17,511 bases of DNA from Firmicutes bacterium UBA2530 (GCA_002340985.1 DDNC01000025.1:1-17511); one strand, 5' to 3'. Shown: positions 6,801-14,789, counted from the first letter of the stretch. Program-made: numbers and translations. Notes: a model not told the origin generated them from the sequence alone.

Positions 6801-7550
6801 GAGGTCCACTTGGGCCTTGCGGCTAAGAAGCTTAACTGGAATGTTGCAACACCTGTTTTTGATGGAGCTATCGAAGATGATATATGGGATGCTCTTGAAA
6901 TGGCGGGATATCCGCGAAGCGGAAAAATTGAGCTCAGAGACGGACGTTCGGGATCATATTTCGACGGACCTGTAACTGTTGGATACATGTACATGCTGAA
7001 GCTCCACCACTTGGTTGACGACAAGATACATGCCCGTTCAACAGGACCTTATTCACTTGTAACTCAGCAGCCGCTGGGTGGAAAGGCTCAGTTCGGAGGA
7101 CAGAGATTCGGAGAGATGGAGGTTTGGGCACTGGAGGCATATGGTGCGGCTCATACTCTGCAGGAGATACTGACCGTTAAATCAGACGACGTTAACGGAA
7201 GAGTTAAAACATATGAGGCCATTGTCAAGGGTGAAAATATACCTGAACCGGGAATCCCTGAATCATTTAAGGTACTTGTAAAGGAACTTCAGAGTTTGGC
7301 GCTGGATATCAAGATTATCACAGACGACCAGGCTGAGGTTGAAATAGTTGACACGCTGGATGTTGAAGAGGATGTTGTGGTTGACGGAGAAAACCTCGGC
7401 GACATGAGATATGTTGAAGAAGAAGGAATAAATTTAGATGATATGCAGATCGAATCTGAGGATGCAGAAGACATTGAAGACGTAGATGATATTGACATCT
7501 TTGAGTCAGATATTGACTTAGATGAAGATTTCGTCAGTGATGACTTTTAA
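3840..7550 (+). CDS. rpoB: DNA-directed RNA polymerase subunit beta
   Basis: A 1236-residue catalytic subunit that, with beta', forms the polymerase active centre. The N-terminus (RVRMTYSKIDEVLDLPDLIE) and the rifampicin-binding cluster (residues 484-510, GSSQLSQFMDQTNPLAEL then THKRRMSALGPGG) are intact. The positions matching E. coli D516, H526 and S531 are Asp493, His503 and Ser508, the drug-sensitive residues. Later conserved blocks include RVYIATKRKINVGDKMCGRH, HGNKGVISRI and GGKAQFGGQRFGEMEVWALE. The last 63 residues are extremely acidic: I count 30 Asp/Glu, one Arg and no Lys. Start: AAGGGGTG about 5 nt before the ATG. It is transcribed from its own promoter plus readthrough from rplL, and rpoC follows closely. 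Confidence 0.98.
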   Translation: MPHPVKIGNRVRMTYSKIDEVLDLPDLIEVQKRSYDWFLNEGLKEVFEDISPIEDYTGNLILEFVDHSLYGEPKFSEVECKERDATYSVPLKLKVRLINKETGEIKEQETFMGDFPLMTERGTFIINGAERVIVSQLVRSPGVYYNMTRDKVGKELYEATLIPNRGAWLEYETDSNDIIYVRVDRTRKLPATVLVRAMGLSTNSQIIETLGETEQLLKTLEKDNTANSDEALIEIYKRLRPGEPPTLDSATSLINSLFFDPKRYDLAKVGRYKFNKKLSFENRIVGRRAAEDVIDKETGEVLVHKDEVFSSELIDKVETAGIFTVSVFNSEEKPTKILSNKFVKPSVFGLDIDFEKIGLKERVFYPVMKKILEENNSHEDIEKAIIDNIKQLSPRHIIVEDMVASANYQFGLFKGLGDTDDIDHLGNRRLRSVGELLQNQVRVGLSRMERVVRERMTIQDVDVVTPQVLINIRPVSAAIKEFFGSSQLSQFMDQTNPLAELTHKRRMSALGPGGLSRDRASFEVRDVHHSHYGRMCPIETPEGPNIGLITSLATYARINDYGFLEAPYRRVNKETGQVTEIIDYLTADVEDTKIIAQSNEPLNEDGTFEHSRVVVRGIDGINEIVSRDKVDYMEVSPKQVISIGTGMIPFLENDDANRALMGANMQRQAVPLLITEAPIIGTGLEYKAAKDSGAVIVAEHDGIALSVTASEILIKRSDNGMIDKYPLLKFKRSNSGTCVNQRPIIYKGDEIKRGQIIADGPSTDNGDMAIGKNLLIGFMTWEGYNYEDAMLLNEKLVMADVLTSVHIEEYESEARDTKLGPEEITRDIPNVGDDSLKDLDERGIIRIGAEVDSGDILVGKVTPKGETELTAEERLLRAIFGEKAREVRDTSLKVPHGETGIIVDVKVFTRENGDELSPGVSKMVRVYIATKRKINVGDKMCGRHGNKGVISRIMPEEDMPFLPDGTPLQVVLNPLGVPSRMNIGQVLEVHLGLAAKKLNWNVATPVFDGAIEDDIWDALEMAGYPRSGKIELRDGRSGSYFDGPVTVGYMYMLKLHHLVDDKIHARSTGPYSLVTQQPLGGKAQFGGQRFGEMEVWALEAYGAAHTLQEILTVKSDDVNGRVKTYEAIVKGENIPEPGIPESFKVLVKELQSLALDIKIITDDQAEVEIVDTLDVEEDVVVDGENLGDMRYVEEEGINLDDMQIESEDAEDIEDVDDIDIFESDIDLDEDFVSDDF

Positions 7551-7582
7551 ATACAAGGACCAGTTGTAAAAAAATTATAATG

Positions 7583-7600
7583 AAGGGAGCGAACTCCTTG
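7583..7600 (+). promoter_or_regulatory. rpoC ribosome binding site enclosed in a start-site hairpin
   Basis: AAGGGAG (7583-7589) is the only good SD sequence before rpoC and stands 8 nt before TTG 7598. The same bases form a hairpin: AGGGAG (7584-7589) pairs with CTCCTT (7594-7599, one G-U) around CGAA. The fold covers both the SD and the first two bases of the start codon. It decides the start choice and suggests translation coupled to rpoB or regulated at the RNA level. Confidence 0.6.
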
Positions 7601-10600
7601 ATAGATTACAATAACTTCGAATCAATAAGAATTGCTTTGGCCTCTCCGGACAAAATAAGACAGTGGTCAAGAGGGGAAGTAAAGAAACCTGAAACAATAA
7701 ATTACCGTACATTGAAGCCCGAGAAGGATGGTTTGTTTTGTGAAAAGATATTCGGACCAACCAAGGACTGGGAATGTCATTGCGGAAAATATAAGAGAGT
7801 CAGATACAAGGGGGTTGTTTGTGACCGCTGCGGAGTAGAGGTTACAAAGGCTAAGGTAAGAAGAGAGAGAATGGGCCACATAGAGCTTGCTGCTCCGGTG
7901 TCCCACATCTGGTATTTCAAAGGAATACCGTCAAGACTTGGACTTATTCTTGACATGTCCCCAAGGGCTCTGGAAAAGGTGCTATATTTTGCACAATATG
8001 TTGTTACAGAGGCAGGCGACACATCGCTGTCCGAAAAGCAGCTCTTGAGCGAAATGGAGTACAGAGAGTACAAGGACCATTACAAAAATGCATTCAAGGC
8101 TGAAATGGGAGCGGAAGCAGTAAAGAAGCTTCTGGAAAAAATAGACCTTGAAAAGGAATCTGCTGAACTGAAAAGCCAGCTGAGAGATAGCAAGGGACAG
8201 AAGAAAATAAGAATTACGAGAAGGCTTGAGGTTATTGAAGCATTCAGAGTTTCTGGGAACAGACCTGAATGGATGATACTCGATGTTGTTCCAGTAATAC
8301 CGCCTGAGCTCAGACCGATGGTACAGCTGGACGGAGGCCGTTTTGCAACATCAGATTTAAACGACCTGTACAGAAGAGTTATAAACAGAAACAACCGATT
8401 GAAGAGACTCCTTGATCTTGGAGCTCCGGATATTATAGTAAGAAATGAAAAAAGAATGCTTCAGGAGGCTGTTGATGCTTTAATAGACAACGGCAGAAGA
8501 GGAAGACCCGTAACGGGTCCCGGAAACAGACCTTTGAAATCTCTTTCTGATATGCTCAAGGGTAAGCAGGGACGTTTCAGACAGAACTTGCTGGGAAAAA
8601 GAGTTGACTACTCAGGACGTTCAGTTATAGTTGTAGGCCCTGAGCTTAAATTCAATCAGTGCGGTCTGCCGAAAAAGATGGCTCTGGAGTTGTTCAAGCC
8701 ATTCGTTATGAAGAAACTCGTTGAAAACGGAAGCGCACACAACATAAAGAGTGCAAAGAAAAAAGTCGAGAAGGTCGACACTGCAGTATGGGACGTATTG
8801 GATGAAATAATCAAGGACCACACTGTAATGCTTAACCGTGCCCCTACTCTTCACAGGCTGGGTATTCAGTCATTTGAACCCGTGCTTGTGGAAGGAAAGG
8901 CTATAAAGCTTCACCCTCTGGTATGTACGGCATATAATGCAGACTTTGACGGTGACCAGATGGCGGTGCACGTTCCTCTGTCAGTTGAGGCTCAGGCAGA
9001 ATCAAGATTCTTGATGATGTCAACAAACAACATACTGGCTCCAAAGGACGGAAGGCCTATTACCACTCCTACACAGGACATGGTTCTGGGCAGCTACTAC
9101 ATGACTCTTGAAATAGAAAATTCCAAGGGACATGGAATGGTATTCAAGGATTACGATGAAATGATGGTGGCATATTTCAACAAAGTGGTTGATCTTCATG
9201 CCAGAGTTAGAATAAGAAGAACTGTTGACAATGAAACAAAGCTGGTAGAAAGCACTGTTGGAAGATTTATATTCAATGAAAATATTCCTCAGGACTTAGG
9301 TTTCGTTGACAGAGAAAAGGATAAGTTCTCGCTTGAAATTGACAAGACAGTAACCAAGAAGCAGCTTGAAGAGGTTATATACAGATGCTTCAGAAAGTAT
9401 GGAAACTCACAAACCGCGGACGTATTGGACGGAATAAAGTCCAAGGGTTACCAGTATTCAACAAAGGGAGCAATAACCATAAGCGTAAGCGACATAACAG
9501 TTCCCGACGAAAAGAAAGAACTTATTGAAAAAGCCGAGAAGCAAGTTATTGAATATGAAAAGAAATATAGAAGAGGTCTGATGACCGATGATGAAAGATA
9601 TGAGAATGTAATTAAAATATGGAACCAGACTACAGAGGATGTTACCGAAGCTCTGATGAACAATTTGGATCCATTGAACAGCATTTATATCATGTCGGTT
9701 TCAGGAGCTCGTGGAGGCCGTAACCAGATTAAACAGCTGGCGGGTATGCGTGGACTTATGGCCAGTGCAACCGGTAAGACGGTTGAAGTTCCGGTTAAAT
9801 CAAATTTCCGTGAAGGACTTACGGTTCTTGAGTTCTTCCTTTCGGCAACAGGAGCACGTAAAGGTTTAACAGATACTGCCCTCAGAACGGCAGACTCAGG
9901 TTACCTTACAAGAAGACTTGTTGACGTAAGCCAGGATGTTATTGTAAGAGAAGTAGACTGCGGCACTACAGACGGTATTGAGGTTGAATCCTTCATTGAC
10001 GGCAAAGAAGTAATCGAGGAAATGAGCGAAAGATGCGCTGACAGATTCGCATCTGATGATGTTCTACATCCGGAAACAGGCGAGGTTATGGTTAAATCCG
10101 GAGAATTTATTTCCGAAGAAACAGCGCACAAAATTCAAAATTCAGGTATAAAGTCAGTAAAGGTAAGATCCGTTCTTACATGCAAAACTCCACACGGCGT
10201 TTGCGCTAAGTGCTATGGAACGAACCTCGCCACAGGAAAGCTTGTTAATGTGGGCGGAGCTGTTGGTATTATTGCAGCTCAGTCAATAGGTGAGCCGGGT
10301 ACACAGCTTACAATGCGTACATTCCATACCGGAGGTATAGCAGCTGCAAGTGACATCACTCAGGGTTTACCGCGTATTGAAGAGCTTTTCGAGGCAAGAA
10401 AACCGAAAGGTCAGGCAATAATTTCAGAAATCCCCGGCAAGATAACTGTAACGGAGAAAATTCACAAAAGAGAAGTTACGGTTACAAACAACGACAGTAT
10501 GGAAAGCAAGACTTACTTGATTCCGTACGGCTCCAAGATATTGGTTTCCGAGGGAGAATATATAGAAGCCGGCGATAAGGTTACCGACGGCTCCATAAAT

Positions 10601-11116
10601 CCTCACGACATAATGAGCATCAAGGGAATGAAAGCACTTGAGTCATATATACTCATGGAGGTTCAGAGAGTTTACAGAATGCAGGGTGTTGATATCAGCG
10701 ACAAGCACGTTGAGGTTATTATCAGGCAGATGGTTAACAAGGTGCGTATAGAGGATGCGGGAGATACTACTCTTCTTTCGGGAAGTCTTGTGTCAGCCTT
10801 TGAATTCAAGGAACAAAACGACAAGGCTGTTGCTGAAGGCAAGGAGCCTGCAACGGGAGAGATTGCGCTTTTAGGTATCACAAAGTCGTCTCTTGCTACA
10901 GATTCATTCCTTGCATCGGCATCCTTCCAGGAAACAACGAGAGTTCTTACCGATGCAGCAACAAAAGGCAAGGTTGACAACCTGTTAGGACTTAAAGAAA
11001 ATGTTATAATAGGAAAATTGATACCTGCCGGTACAGGAATGAAGAAATACAGAAATATAGGCGTTACATCCAAGGATGTTGAACCTGAAGAAACAGAGGA
11101 AGCTGTTGGGGAATAA
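7598..11116 (+). CDS. rpoC: DNA-directed RNA polymerase subunit beta'
   Basis: The largest catalytic subunit, 1172 residues if started at TTG 7598. The frame is open from ATG 7580, but that ATG has no ribosome binding site and adds six residues that beta' proteins lack; from TTG the protein begins (M)IDYNNFESIRIALASPDK, as in Firmicutes. Zinc site 1 is Cys60, Cys62, Cys75, Cys78. The active-site NADFDGD is at 447-453, with the three Mg-binding Asp at 449, 451 and 453. Zinc site 2 is Cys788, Cys862, Cys869, Cys872. The GEPGTQLTMRTFHTGG block of the trigger-loop region is intact. It lies 47 bp after rpoB in one transcript. No terminator is visible after it. Confidence 0.97.
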   Translation: MIDYNNFESIRIALASPDKIRQWSRGEVKKPETINYRTLKPEKDGLFCEKIFGPTKDWECHCGKYKRVRYKGVVCDRCGVEVTKAKVRRERMGHIELAAPVSHIWYFKGIPSRLGLILDMSPRALEKVLYFAQYVVTEAGDTSLSEKQLLSEMEYREYKDHYKNAFKAEMGAEAVKKLLEKIDLEKESAELKSQLRDSKGQKKIRITRRLEVIEAFRVSGNRPEWMILDVVPVIPPELRPMVQLDGGRFATSDLNDLYRRVINRNNRLKRLLDLGAPDIIVRNEKRMLQEAVDALIDNGRRGRPVTGPGNRPLKSLSDMLKGKQGRFRQNLLGKRVDYSGRSVIVVGPELKFNQCGLPKKMALELFKPFVMKKLVENGSAHNIKSAKKKVEKVDTAVWDVLDEIIKDHTVMLNRAPTLHRLGIQSFEPVLVEGKAIKLHPLVCTAYNADFDGDQMAVHVPLSVEAQAESRFLMMSTNNILAPKDGRPITTPTQDMVLGSYYMTLEIENSKGHGMVFKDYDEMMVAYFNKVVDLHARVRIRRTVDNETKLVESTVGRFIFNENIPQDLGFVDREKDKFSLEIDKTVTKKQLEEVIYRCFRKYGNSQTADVLDGIKSKGYQYSTKGAITISVSDITVPDEKKELIEKAEKQVIEYEKKYRRGLMTDDERYENVIKIWNQTTEDVTEALMNNLDPLNSIYIMSVSGARGGRNQIKQLAGMRGLMASATGKTVEVPVKSNFREGLTVLEFFLSATGARKGLTDTALRTADSGYLTRRLVDVSQDVIVREVDCGTTDGIEVESFIDGKEVIEEMSERCADRFASDDVLHPETGEVMVKSGEFISEETAHKIQNSGIKSVKVRSVLTCKTPHGVCAKCYGTNLATGKLVNVGGAVGIIAAQSIGEPGTQLTMRTFHTGGIAAASDITQGLPRIEELFEARKPKGQAIISEIPGKITVTEKIHKREVTVTNNDSMESKTYLIPYGSKILVSEGEYIEAGDKVTDGSINPHDIMSIKGMKALESYILMEVQRVYRMQGVDISDKHVEVIIRQMVNKVRIEDAGDTTLLSGSLVSAFEFKEQNDKAVAEGKEPATGEIALLGITKSSLATDSFLASASFQETTRVLTDAATKGKVDNLLGLKENVIIGKLIPAGTGMKKYRNIGVTSKDVEPEETEEAVGE

Positions 11117-11132
11117 CAATTAAAAAAAGTAT

Positions 11133-11161
11133 TTGACATCTAAAAAATTAGATGGTAGAAT
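11133..11161 (+). promoter_or_regulatory. Promoter of the str half of the cluster
   Basis: TTGACA (11133-11138), a 17-bp spacer and TAGAAT (11156-11161), 16 bp after the rpoC stop. The predicted start is near 11168, giving a leader of about 104 nt for the L7Ae-like gene, rpsL, rpsG, fusA and tuf. An A-rich stretch precedes the -35 box. Confidence 0.8.
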
Positions 11162-11201
11162 ACTTGAGTGTTTTAATCCTTATGTTAATAACAGATTGAA
11201 T

Positions 11202-11243
11202 CATCATCTTGGGGCAGCCGGAGACATGGCTGCCCGGATGATG
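11202..11243 (+). promoter_or_regulatory. Long leader hairpin before the L7Ae-like gene
   Basis: GGGCAGCC (11212-11219) pairs perfectly with GGCTGCCC (11228-11235) around the loop GGAGACAT. After an internal loop (TTG against G), CATCATC (11202-11208) pairs with GATGATG (11237-11243). That is 15 base pairs, with no T tract after it, so it is not a terminator. It lies in the leader of the str transcript, 15 nt before the ribosome binding site. I could not fit a kink-turn to it. It may be a ribosomal-protein leader not known to me. Confidence 0.6.
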
Positions 11244-11271
11244 CTACAGTTAGCGATAAAGGGTGATTAAA

Positions 11272-11505
11272 ATGGAAGATAACAACAAAATAGTAATTGG
11301 AAAGAAGCAGACTTTGAGAGCCTTGCAAAGAGACGAGGCCGAGAGGGTATATATATCAAAGGATGCTGATTTGCATGTTACAAGAGAAATCACTGATGTT
11401 TGCGGCGAAAAAGGTATCAAAATAACATATTTTGATACAATGAAGGAGCTTGGCGCATCAGTGGGTATCAGCGTAAACGCAGCGGCGGCTGCCGTTTTAA
11501 AATAA
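11272..11505 (+). CDS. rplGB: L7Ae-family ribosome-associated protein (YbxF type)
   Basis: A 77-residue small RNA-binding protein of the L7Ae/L30e family. The family fold binds kink-turn RNA; the Bacillus homologue YbxF associates with ribosomes, and its exact role is not settled. The typical sequence runs VIGKKQTLRALQRDEAERVY, then a C-terminal GASVGISVNAAAAAVLK. Its place between rpoC and rpsL is the usual one in Firmicutes. The frame opens at GTG 11263, but AAAGGGTG (11258-11265) overlaps that codon and is correctly spaced for ATG 11272, which also gives the usual N-terminus. It ends 23 bp before rpsL. Confidence 0.9.
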   Translation: MEDNNKIVIGKKQTLRALQRDEAERVYISKDADLHVTREITDVCGEKGIKITYFDTMKELGASVGISVNAAAAAVLK

Positions 11506-11528
11506 ACAAATTGCAAGGAGGTGCACGA

Positions 11529-11948
11529 ATGCCATCAATTAACCAGTTAGTGAGAAAAGGTAGAGAAAAAGTAACATATAAGTCTACTGCTCCAGCATTG
11601 AATGTAAGCTATAACACCCTTCAGAAGAAGATGAACGAAGCTCATTCACCTCAGAAAAGAGGAGTTTGTACTTCAGTTAAGACTGTAACACCTAAGAAAC
11701 CGAACTCAGCATTAAGAAAAATTGCCAGAGTTAAGTTAACAACAGGTGTTGAAGTTTCAGCATACATTCCGGGAGTTGGTCACAACTTACAGGAACACAG
11801 TGTTGTTCTTATAAGAGGCGGAAGAGTTAAGGACTTACCAGGGGTTAGATATCATATTATCAGAGGTACCCTTGATACAGCTGGTGTTGCTAAGAGAAAG
11901 CAAGCAAGATCCAAGTATGGAGCAAAAAGGGAAAAACAGAAAAAATAA
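11529..11948 (+). CDS. rpsL: 30S ribosomal protein S12
   Basis: A 139-residue protein of the decoding centre, central to accuracy and the site of streptomycin resistance mutations. It begins MPSINQLVRKGREKV. The PKKPNSALRK loop gives Lys56 and the GGRVKDLPGVRYH loop gives Lys101; both are the drug-sensitive residues. Asp102, the residue methylthiolated in many bacteria, is present. The frame extends back to TTG 11511, but that stretch is the ribosome binding site itself (AAGGAGGTG, 11515-11523), so ATG 11529 is the start. It is followed by an unusually long gap of 229 bp before rpsG. Confidence 0.97.
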   Translation: MPSINQLVRKGREKVTYKSTAPALNVSYNTLQKKMNEAHSPQKRGVCTSVKTVTPKKPNSALRKIARVKLTTGVEVSAYIPGVGHNLQEHSVVLIRGGRVKDLPGVRYHIIRGTLDTAGVAKRKQARSKYGAKREKQKK

Positions 11949-12177
11949 TTAGATGATATCCGGCACACTATGCAGGTTATGATGCATCGCGCCATAATAT
12001 ATATAATATTTCGCGTTTAGAATAAATTCAGATGCGGAAGGTTGTTACATTGATGTTTACAGTTAGCATACACATGCTTTAAATAGAAACTGTTTCGGAA
12101 ATGAATGCATTTTGTGCACAACGGCATATTATTGTCGAGTACCTGTGAATTAAATTAATATTAAGGAGGGAAGCAAA
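11949..12177 (+). other. Long rpsL-rpsG spacer with weak secondary structure
   Basis: There is no gene on either strand. One possible hairpin has CGCG (11988-11991) with CGCG (12012-12015), and AATAT/ATATT inside it. Smaller elements are TGCA/TGCA (around 12106-12118) and CGGCA/TGTCG (around 12122-12137, one G-U). A promoter-like pair is listed separately. In E. coli the S12-S7 spacer carries the S7 translational operator; a similar role is possible here but I cannot match that structure. Confidence 0.4.
12056..12084 (+). promoter_or_regulatory. Weak candidate internal promoter upstream of rpsG
   Basis: TTTACA (12056-12061), a 17-bp spacer and TTAAAT (12079-12084). The -35 matches the sigma-A consensus at five of six positions and the -10 at four of six. 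It would add transcripts for rpsG, fusA and tuf. In AT-rich DNA such matches can be chance. Confidence 0.3.
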
Positions 12178-12648
12178 GTGCCAAGAAAAGGTCACATACC
12201 TAAGAGAGAAGTAATGGAAGATCCAATATACAGAGATAAGGTTGTTTCTAAATTAATCAACCAGCTTATGTATGACGGAAAAAAAGGTGTTGCTCAAACT
12301 ATCGTGTATGATGCGTTTGACATTATAAAAGAAAAAACCGGTGAAGACCCGTTAGAGGTGTTCATTAAAGCCATGAATAACATCATGCCGGTTCTGGAAG
12401 TTAAAGCAAGAAGAGTAGGTGGAGCAACTTATCAGGTGCCTATTGAAGTAAGACCAGAAAGAAGACAGACATTAGGCTTGAGATGGCTTGTAGGTTATTC
12501 TCGTAAAAGAGGAGAAAAAACCATGCGTGAAAAGCTTGCAAAAGAAATAATGGATGCAGCTAATAACGTTGGAGCAAGTGTAAAGAAAAGAGAAGATACT
12601 CATAAAATGGCAGATGCCAACAAAGCATTTGCACACTTTAGATGGTAA
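12178..12648 (+). CDS. rpsG: 30S ribosomal protein S7
   Basis: A 156-residue primary binding protein that organises the head of the small subunit near the E site; in enterobacteria it also represses its own operon. The N-terminus PRKGHIPKREVMEDPIY, central GGATYQVPIEVRPERRQTLGLRW and C-terminal ANKAFAHFRW are typical. The length equals the common 156. It starts at GTG, supported by AAGGAGGG (12163-12170) 7 nt upstream and by the family N-terminus; no in-frame ATG is closer. The 229-bp leader in front is the longest gap in the str half. Confidence 0.97.
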   Translation: MPRKGHIPKREVMEDPIYRDKVVSKLINQLMYDGKKGVAQTIVYDAFDIIKEKTGEDPLEVFIKAMNNIMPVLEVKARRVGGATYQVPIEVRPERRQTLGLRWLVGYSRKRGEKTMREKLAKEIMDAANNVGASVKKREDTHKMADANKAFAHFRW

Positions 12649-12694
12649 TAATCAAAGTAGTAAGATTTTATTCGCAGCGTGAAGGAGGGAAATA

Positions 12695-14758
12695 ATGAGA
12701 GAATATTCTTTAGAGAATACAAGAAATATCGGTATTATGGCGCATATTGATGCGGGAAAAACAACTACTACCGAAAGAATCCTGTTCTATACCGGGAAAA
12801 TTCATAAAGTAGGCGAAACTCATGAAGGTGCAGCTCAGATGGACTGGATGGAGCAAGAGCAGGAAAGAGGAATTACAATAACTTCAGCTGCTACTACTTG
12901 TCATTGGAAAGATATAAGAATTAACATTATAGATACACCGGGTCACGTAGACTTTACAGTTGAAGTTGAAAGATCATTGAGAGTACTTGATGGAGCAGTA
13001 ACAGTATTTGATGCTAAGATGGGGGTTGAACCTCAGTCGGAAACTGTTTGGAGACAGGCAGACAAATATCATGTGCCAAGAATTTGTTTTATAAACAAAA
13101 TGGATAAATTAGGTGCAAACTTCTTCTACTCATTAGGCACAATTATTGACAGATTAAAAGCTAATGCTGTTCCAATTCAGTTGCCAATCGGGGCTGAAGA
13201 AAACTTCAGAGCAATAATAGATTTAGTTGAAATGAAAACTATAAACTATGGAAACGATGAAGGAACAGACGTTACTATTACTGAGATACCAGAAGAATAT
13301 TTAGATCAAGCAAATGAATACAGAGAAAAATTAATTGAAGCTGTTGCAGATACTGATGAAATATTGATGGAAAAATACTTAAACGGTGAAGAATTCACTG
13401 TTGAAGAAATCAAAAAAGCTATTAGAATCGCAACTACTAATGTTAAGATAATTCCTGTAATTTGCGGTACTTCATACAAGCATAAAGGTGTTAGATTGAT
13501 GTTGGATGCAGTAGTTGACTACTTGCCAAGTCCGAGTGAAGTGCCACAGATGAAAGGTTTTGACCCTGATACAAAAGAGGAAATACCTGTAGGGATTAAG
13601 GATGAAGATCCTTTAGCAGCATTAGCATTCAAAATAATGACTGACCCATTTGTTGGAAAGCTTACTTTCTTTAGAATTTATGGCGGAACATTAGAATCAG
13701 GAAGCTATGTATTAAATTCTTCTAAAAATAAGAAAGAAAGAATTGGTCGTATTCTTCAGATGCATGCTAACAAAAGAGAAGAAATTAAGATATCTTATTC
13801 AGGAGACATAGAAGCAGCAGTAGGTTTGAAGTTTACTACTACCGGAGATACATTGTGTGATCCGGAACATCCGGTTGTGTTGGAGTCAATGGAGTTCCCT
13901 GAACCGGTTATAGAAGTAGCTATTGAACCTAAGACTAAAGCAGGTCAGGAAAAAATGGGTGTAGGACTTCAGAAACTTGCTGAAGAGGACCCAACATTCA
14001 AGACATATACAAATCCTGATACAGGACAGACAATTATTGCAGGTATGGGCGAGTTGCATTTGGAGATAATCGTTGACAGACTCTTAAGAGAATTTAAGGT
14101 TGAAGCAAATGTAGGTAAGCCTCAGGTTTCTTACAAAGAAACAGTTACAGGCAATGCAGATGTTGATATGAAGTATGCAAGACAGTCAGGCGGTAAGGGA
14201 CAATATGGTCATGTTAAAATTACCATGGAGCCTCAGGAGCCAGGTGCTGGAATTACTTTTGTCAATGCAATTACAGGCGGAGTTATACCAAGAGAATATA
14301 TACCGGCTGTTGAGGCAGGAGTCAGAGGTGCATCTGAAAATGGTGTATTAGCGGGATATCCGGCAATAGATTTTAAGGTAACATTGTATGACGGTTCATA
14401 TCATGAAGTTGACTCAAGTGAAATGGCATTTAAGATAGCAGGATCCATGGCGTTCAAGGAAGCAATGAGAAAAGCTTCACCGGTACTTTTAGAGCCTTAT
14501 ATGAAGGTTGAAATAACAACACCTGAAGAGTACTTAGGTGATGTTATGGGAGATGCCAACTCAAGAAGAGGCAGAATCGAAGGCTTTTCAGACAGAAATG
14601 GTATTAAGGTGGTTGATGCATTTGTACCGCTTTCAGAAATGTTCGGTTATGCAACTACATTGAGATCAATGACACAAGGTAGAGCAAGCTACTCAATGGA
14701 ATTCCATCACTATGAAAAAGTTCCTAACAATGTAGCAGAAAAAATAATCCAAAAATAA
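12695..14758 (+). CDS. fusA: Elongation factor G
   Basis: A 687-residue translational GTPase that moves tRNAs and mRNA after peptide transfer and helps recycle ribosomes. GTP-binding motifs: G1 AHIDAGKTT (16-24), switch I with RGITI (58-62), G3 DTPGH (80-84), G4 NKMD (134-137). Domain II onward is regular (GMGELHLEIIVDRL in domain III, GGVIPREYIPAVEAG in domain IV). Start: GAAGGAGGGA (12681-12690) just before the ATG. It follows rpsG after 46 bp and precedes tuf by 31 bp, so all three are one transcript. Length and motifs are those of the main EF-G, not of the paralogues that many clostridia carry. Confidence 0.98.
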   Translation: MREYSLENTRNIGIMAHIDAGKTTTTERILFYTGKIHKVGETHEGAAQMDWMEQEQERGITITSAATTCHWKDIRINIIDTPGHVDFTVEVERSLRVLDGAVTVFDAKMGVEPQSETVWRQADKYHVPRICFINKMDKLGANFFYSLGTIIDRLKANAVPIQLPIGAEENFRAIIDLVEMKTINYGNDEGTDVTITEIPEEYLDQANEYREKLIEAVADTDEILMEKYLNGEEFTVEEIKKAIRIATTNVKIIPVICGTSYKHKGVRLMLDAVVDYLPSPSEVPQMKGFDPDTKEEIPVGIKDEDPLAALAFKIMTDPFVGKLTFFRIYGGTLESGSYVLNSSKNKKERIGRILQMHANKREEIKISYSGDIEAAVGLKFTTTGDTLCDPEHPVVLESMEFPEPVIEVAIEPKTKAGQEKMGVGLQKLAEEDPTFKTYTNPDTGQTIIAGMGELHLEIIVDRLLREFKVEANVGKPQVSYKETVTGNADVDMKYARQSGGKGQYGHVKITMEPQEPGAGITFVNAITGGVIPREYIPAVEAGVRGASENGVLAGYPAIDFKVTLYDGSYHEVDSSEMAFKIAGSMAFKEAMRKASPVLLEPYMKVEITTPEEYLGDVMGDANSRRGRIEGFSDRNGIKVVDAFVPLSEMFGYATTLRSMTQGRASYSMEFHHYEKVPNNVAEKIIQK

Positions 14759-14789
14759 TAATCCAAATAAATCGGGAGGAGAAATTAAA

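Noticed and set aside
7580..7597. rpoC start at ATG 7580
   Set aside because: There is no SD in front of it, the extra six residues are foreign to beta', and a good SD (AAGGGAG) lies between it and TTG 7598.
11226..11270. 14-codon ORF (ATG 11226 to TAA 11268-11270) in the str leader
   Set aside because: The only SD-like GGAG is 2 nt from the ATG and lies in the hairpin loop; no usable ribosome binding site.
11263..11271. GTG start of the L7Ae-like gene and TTG 11511 start of rpsL
   Set aside because: Both lie within or against the ribosome binding sites; the downstream ATGs match the family N-termini.
11429..11761. Minus-strand open frames across the cluster, including long ones under rpoB, rpoC and tuf
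   Set aside because: They lie opposite strongly conserved genes, lack ribosome binding sites and encode nothing recognisable.
14743..14767. 11-nt direct repeat AATAATCCAAA across the fusA stop codon
   Set aside because: A/T-rich and short; most likely a minor local duplication without function.
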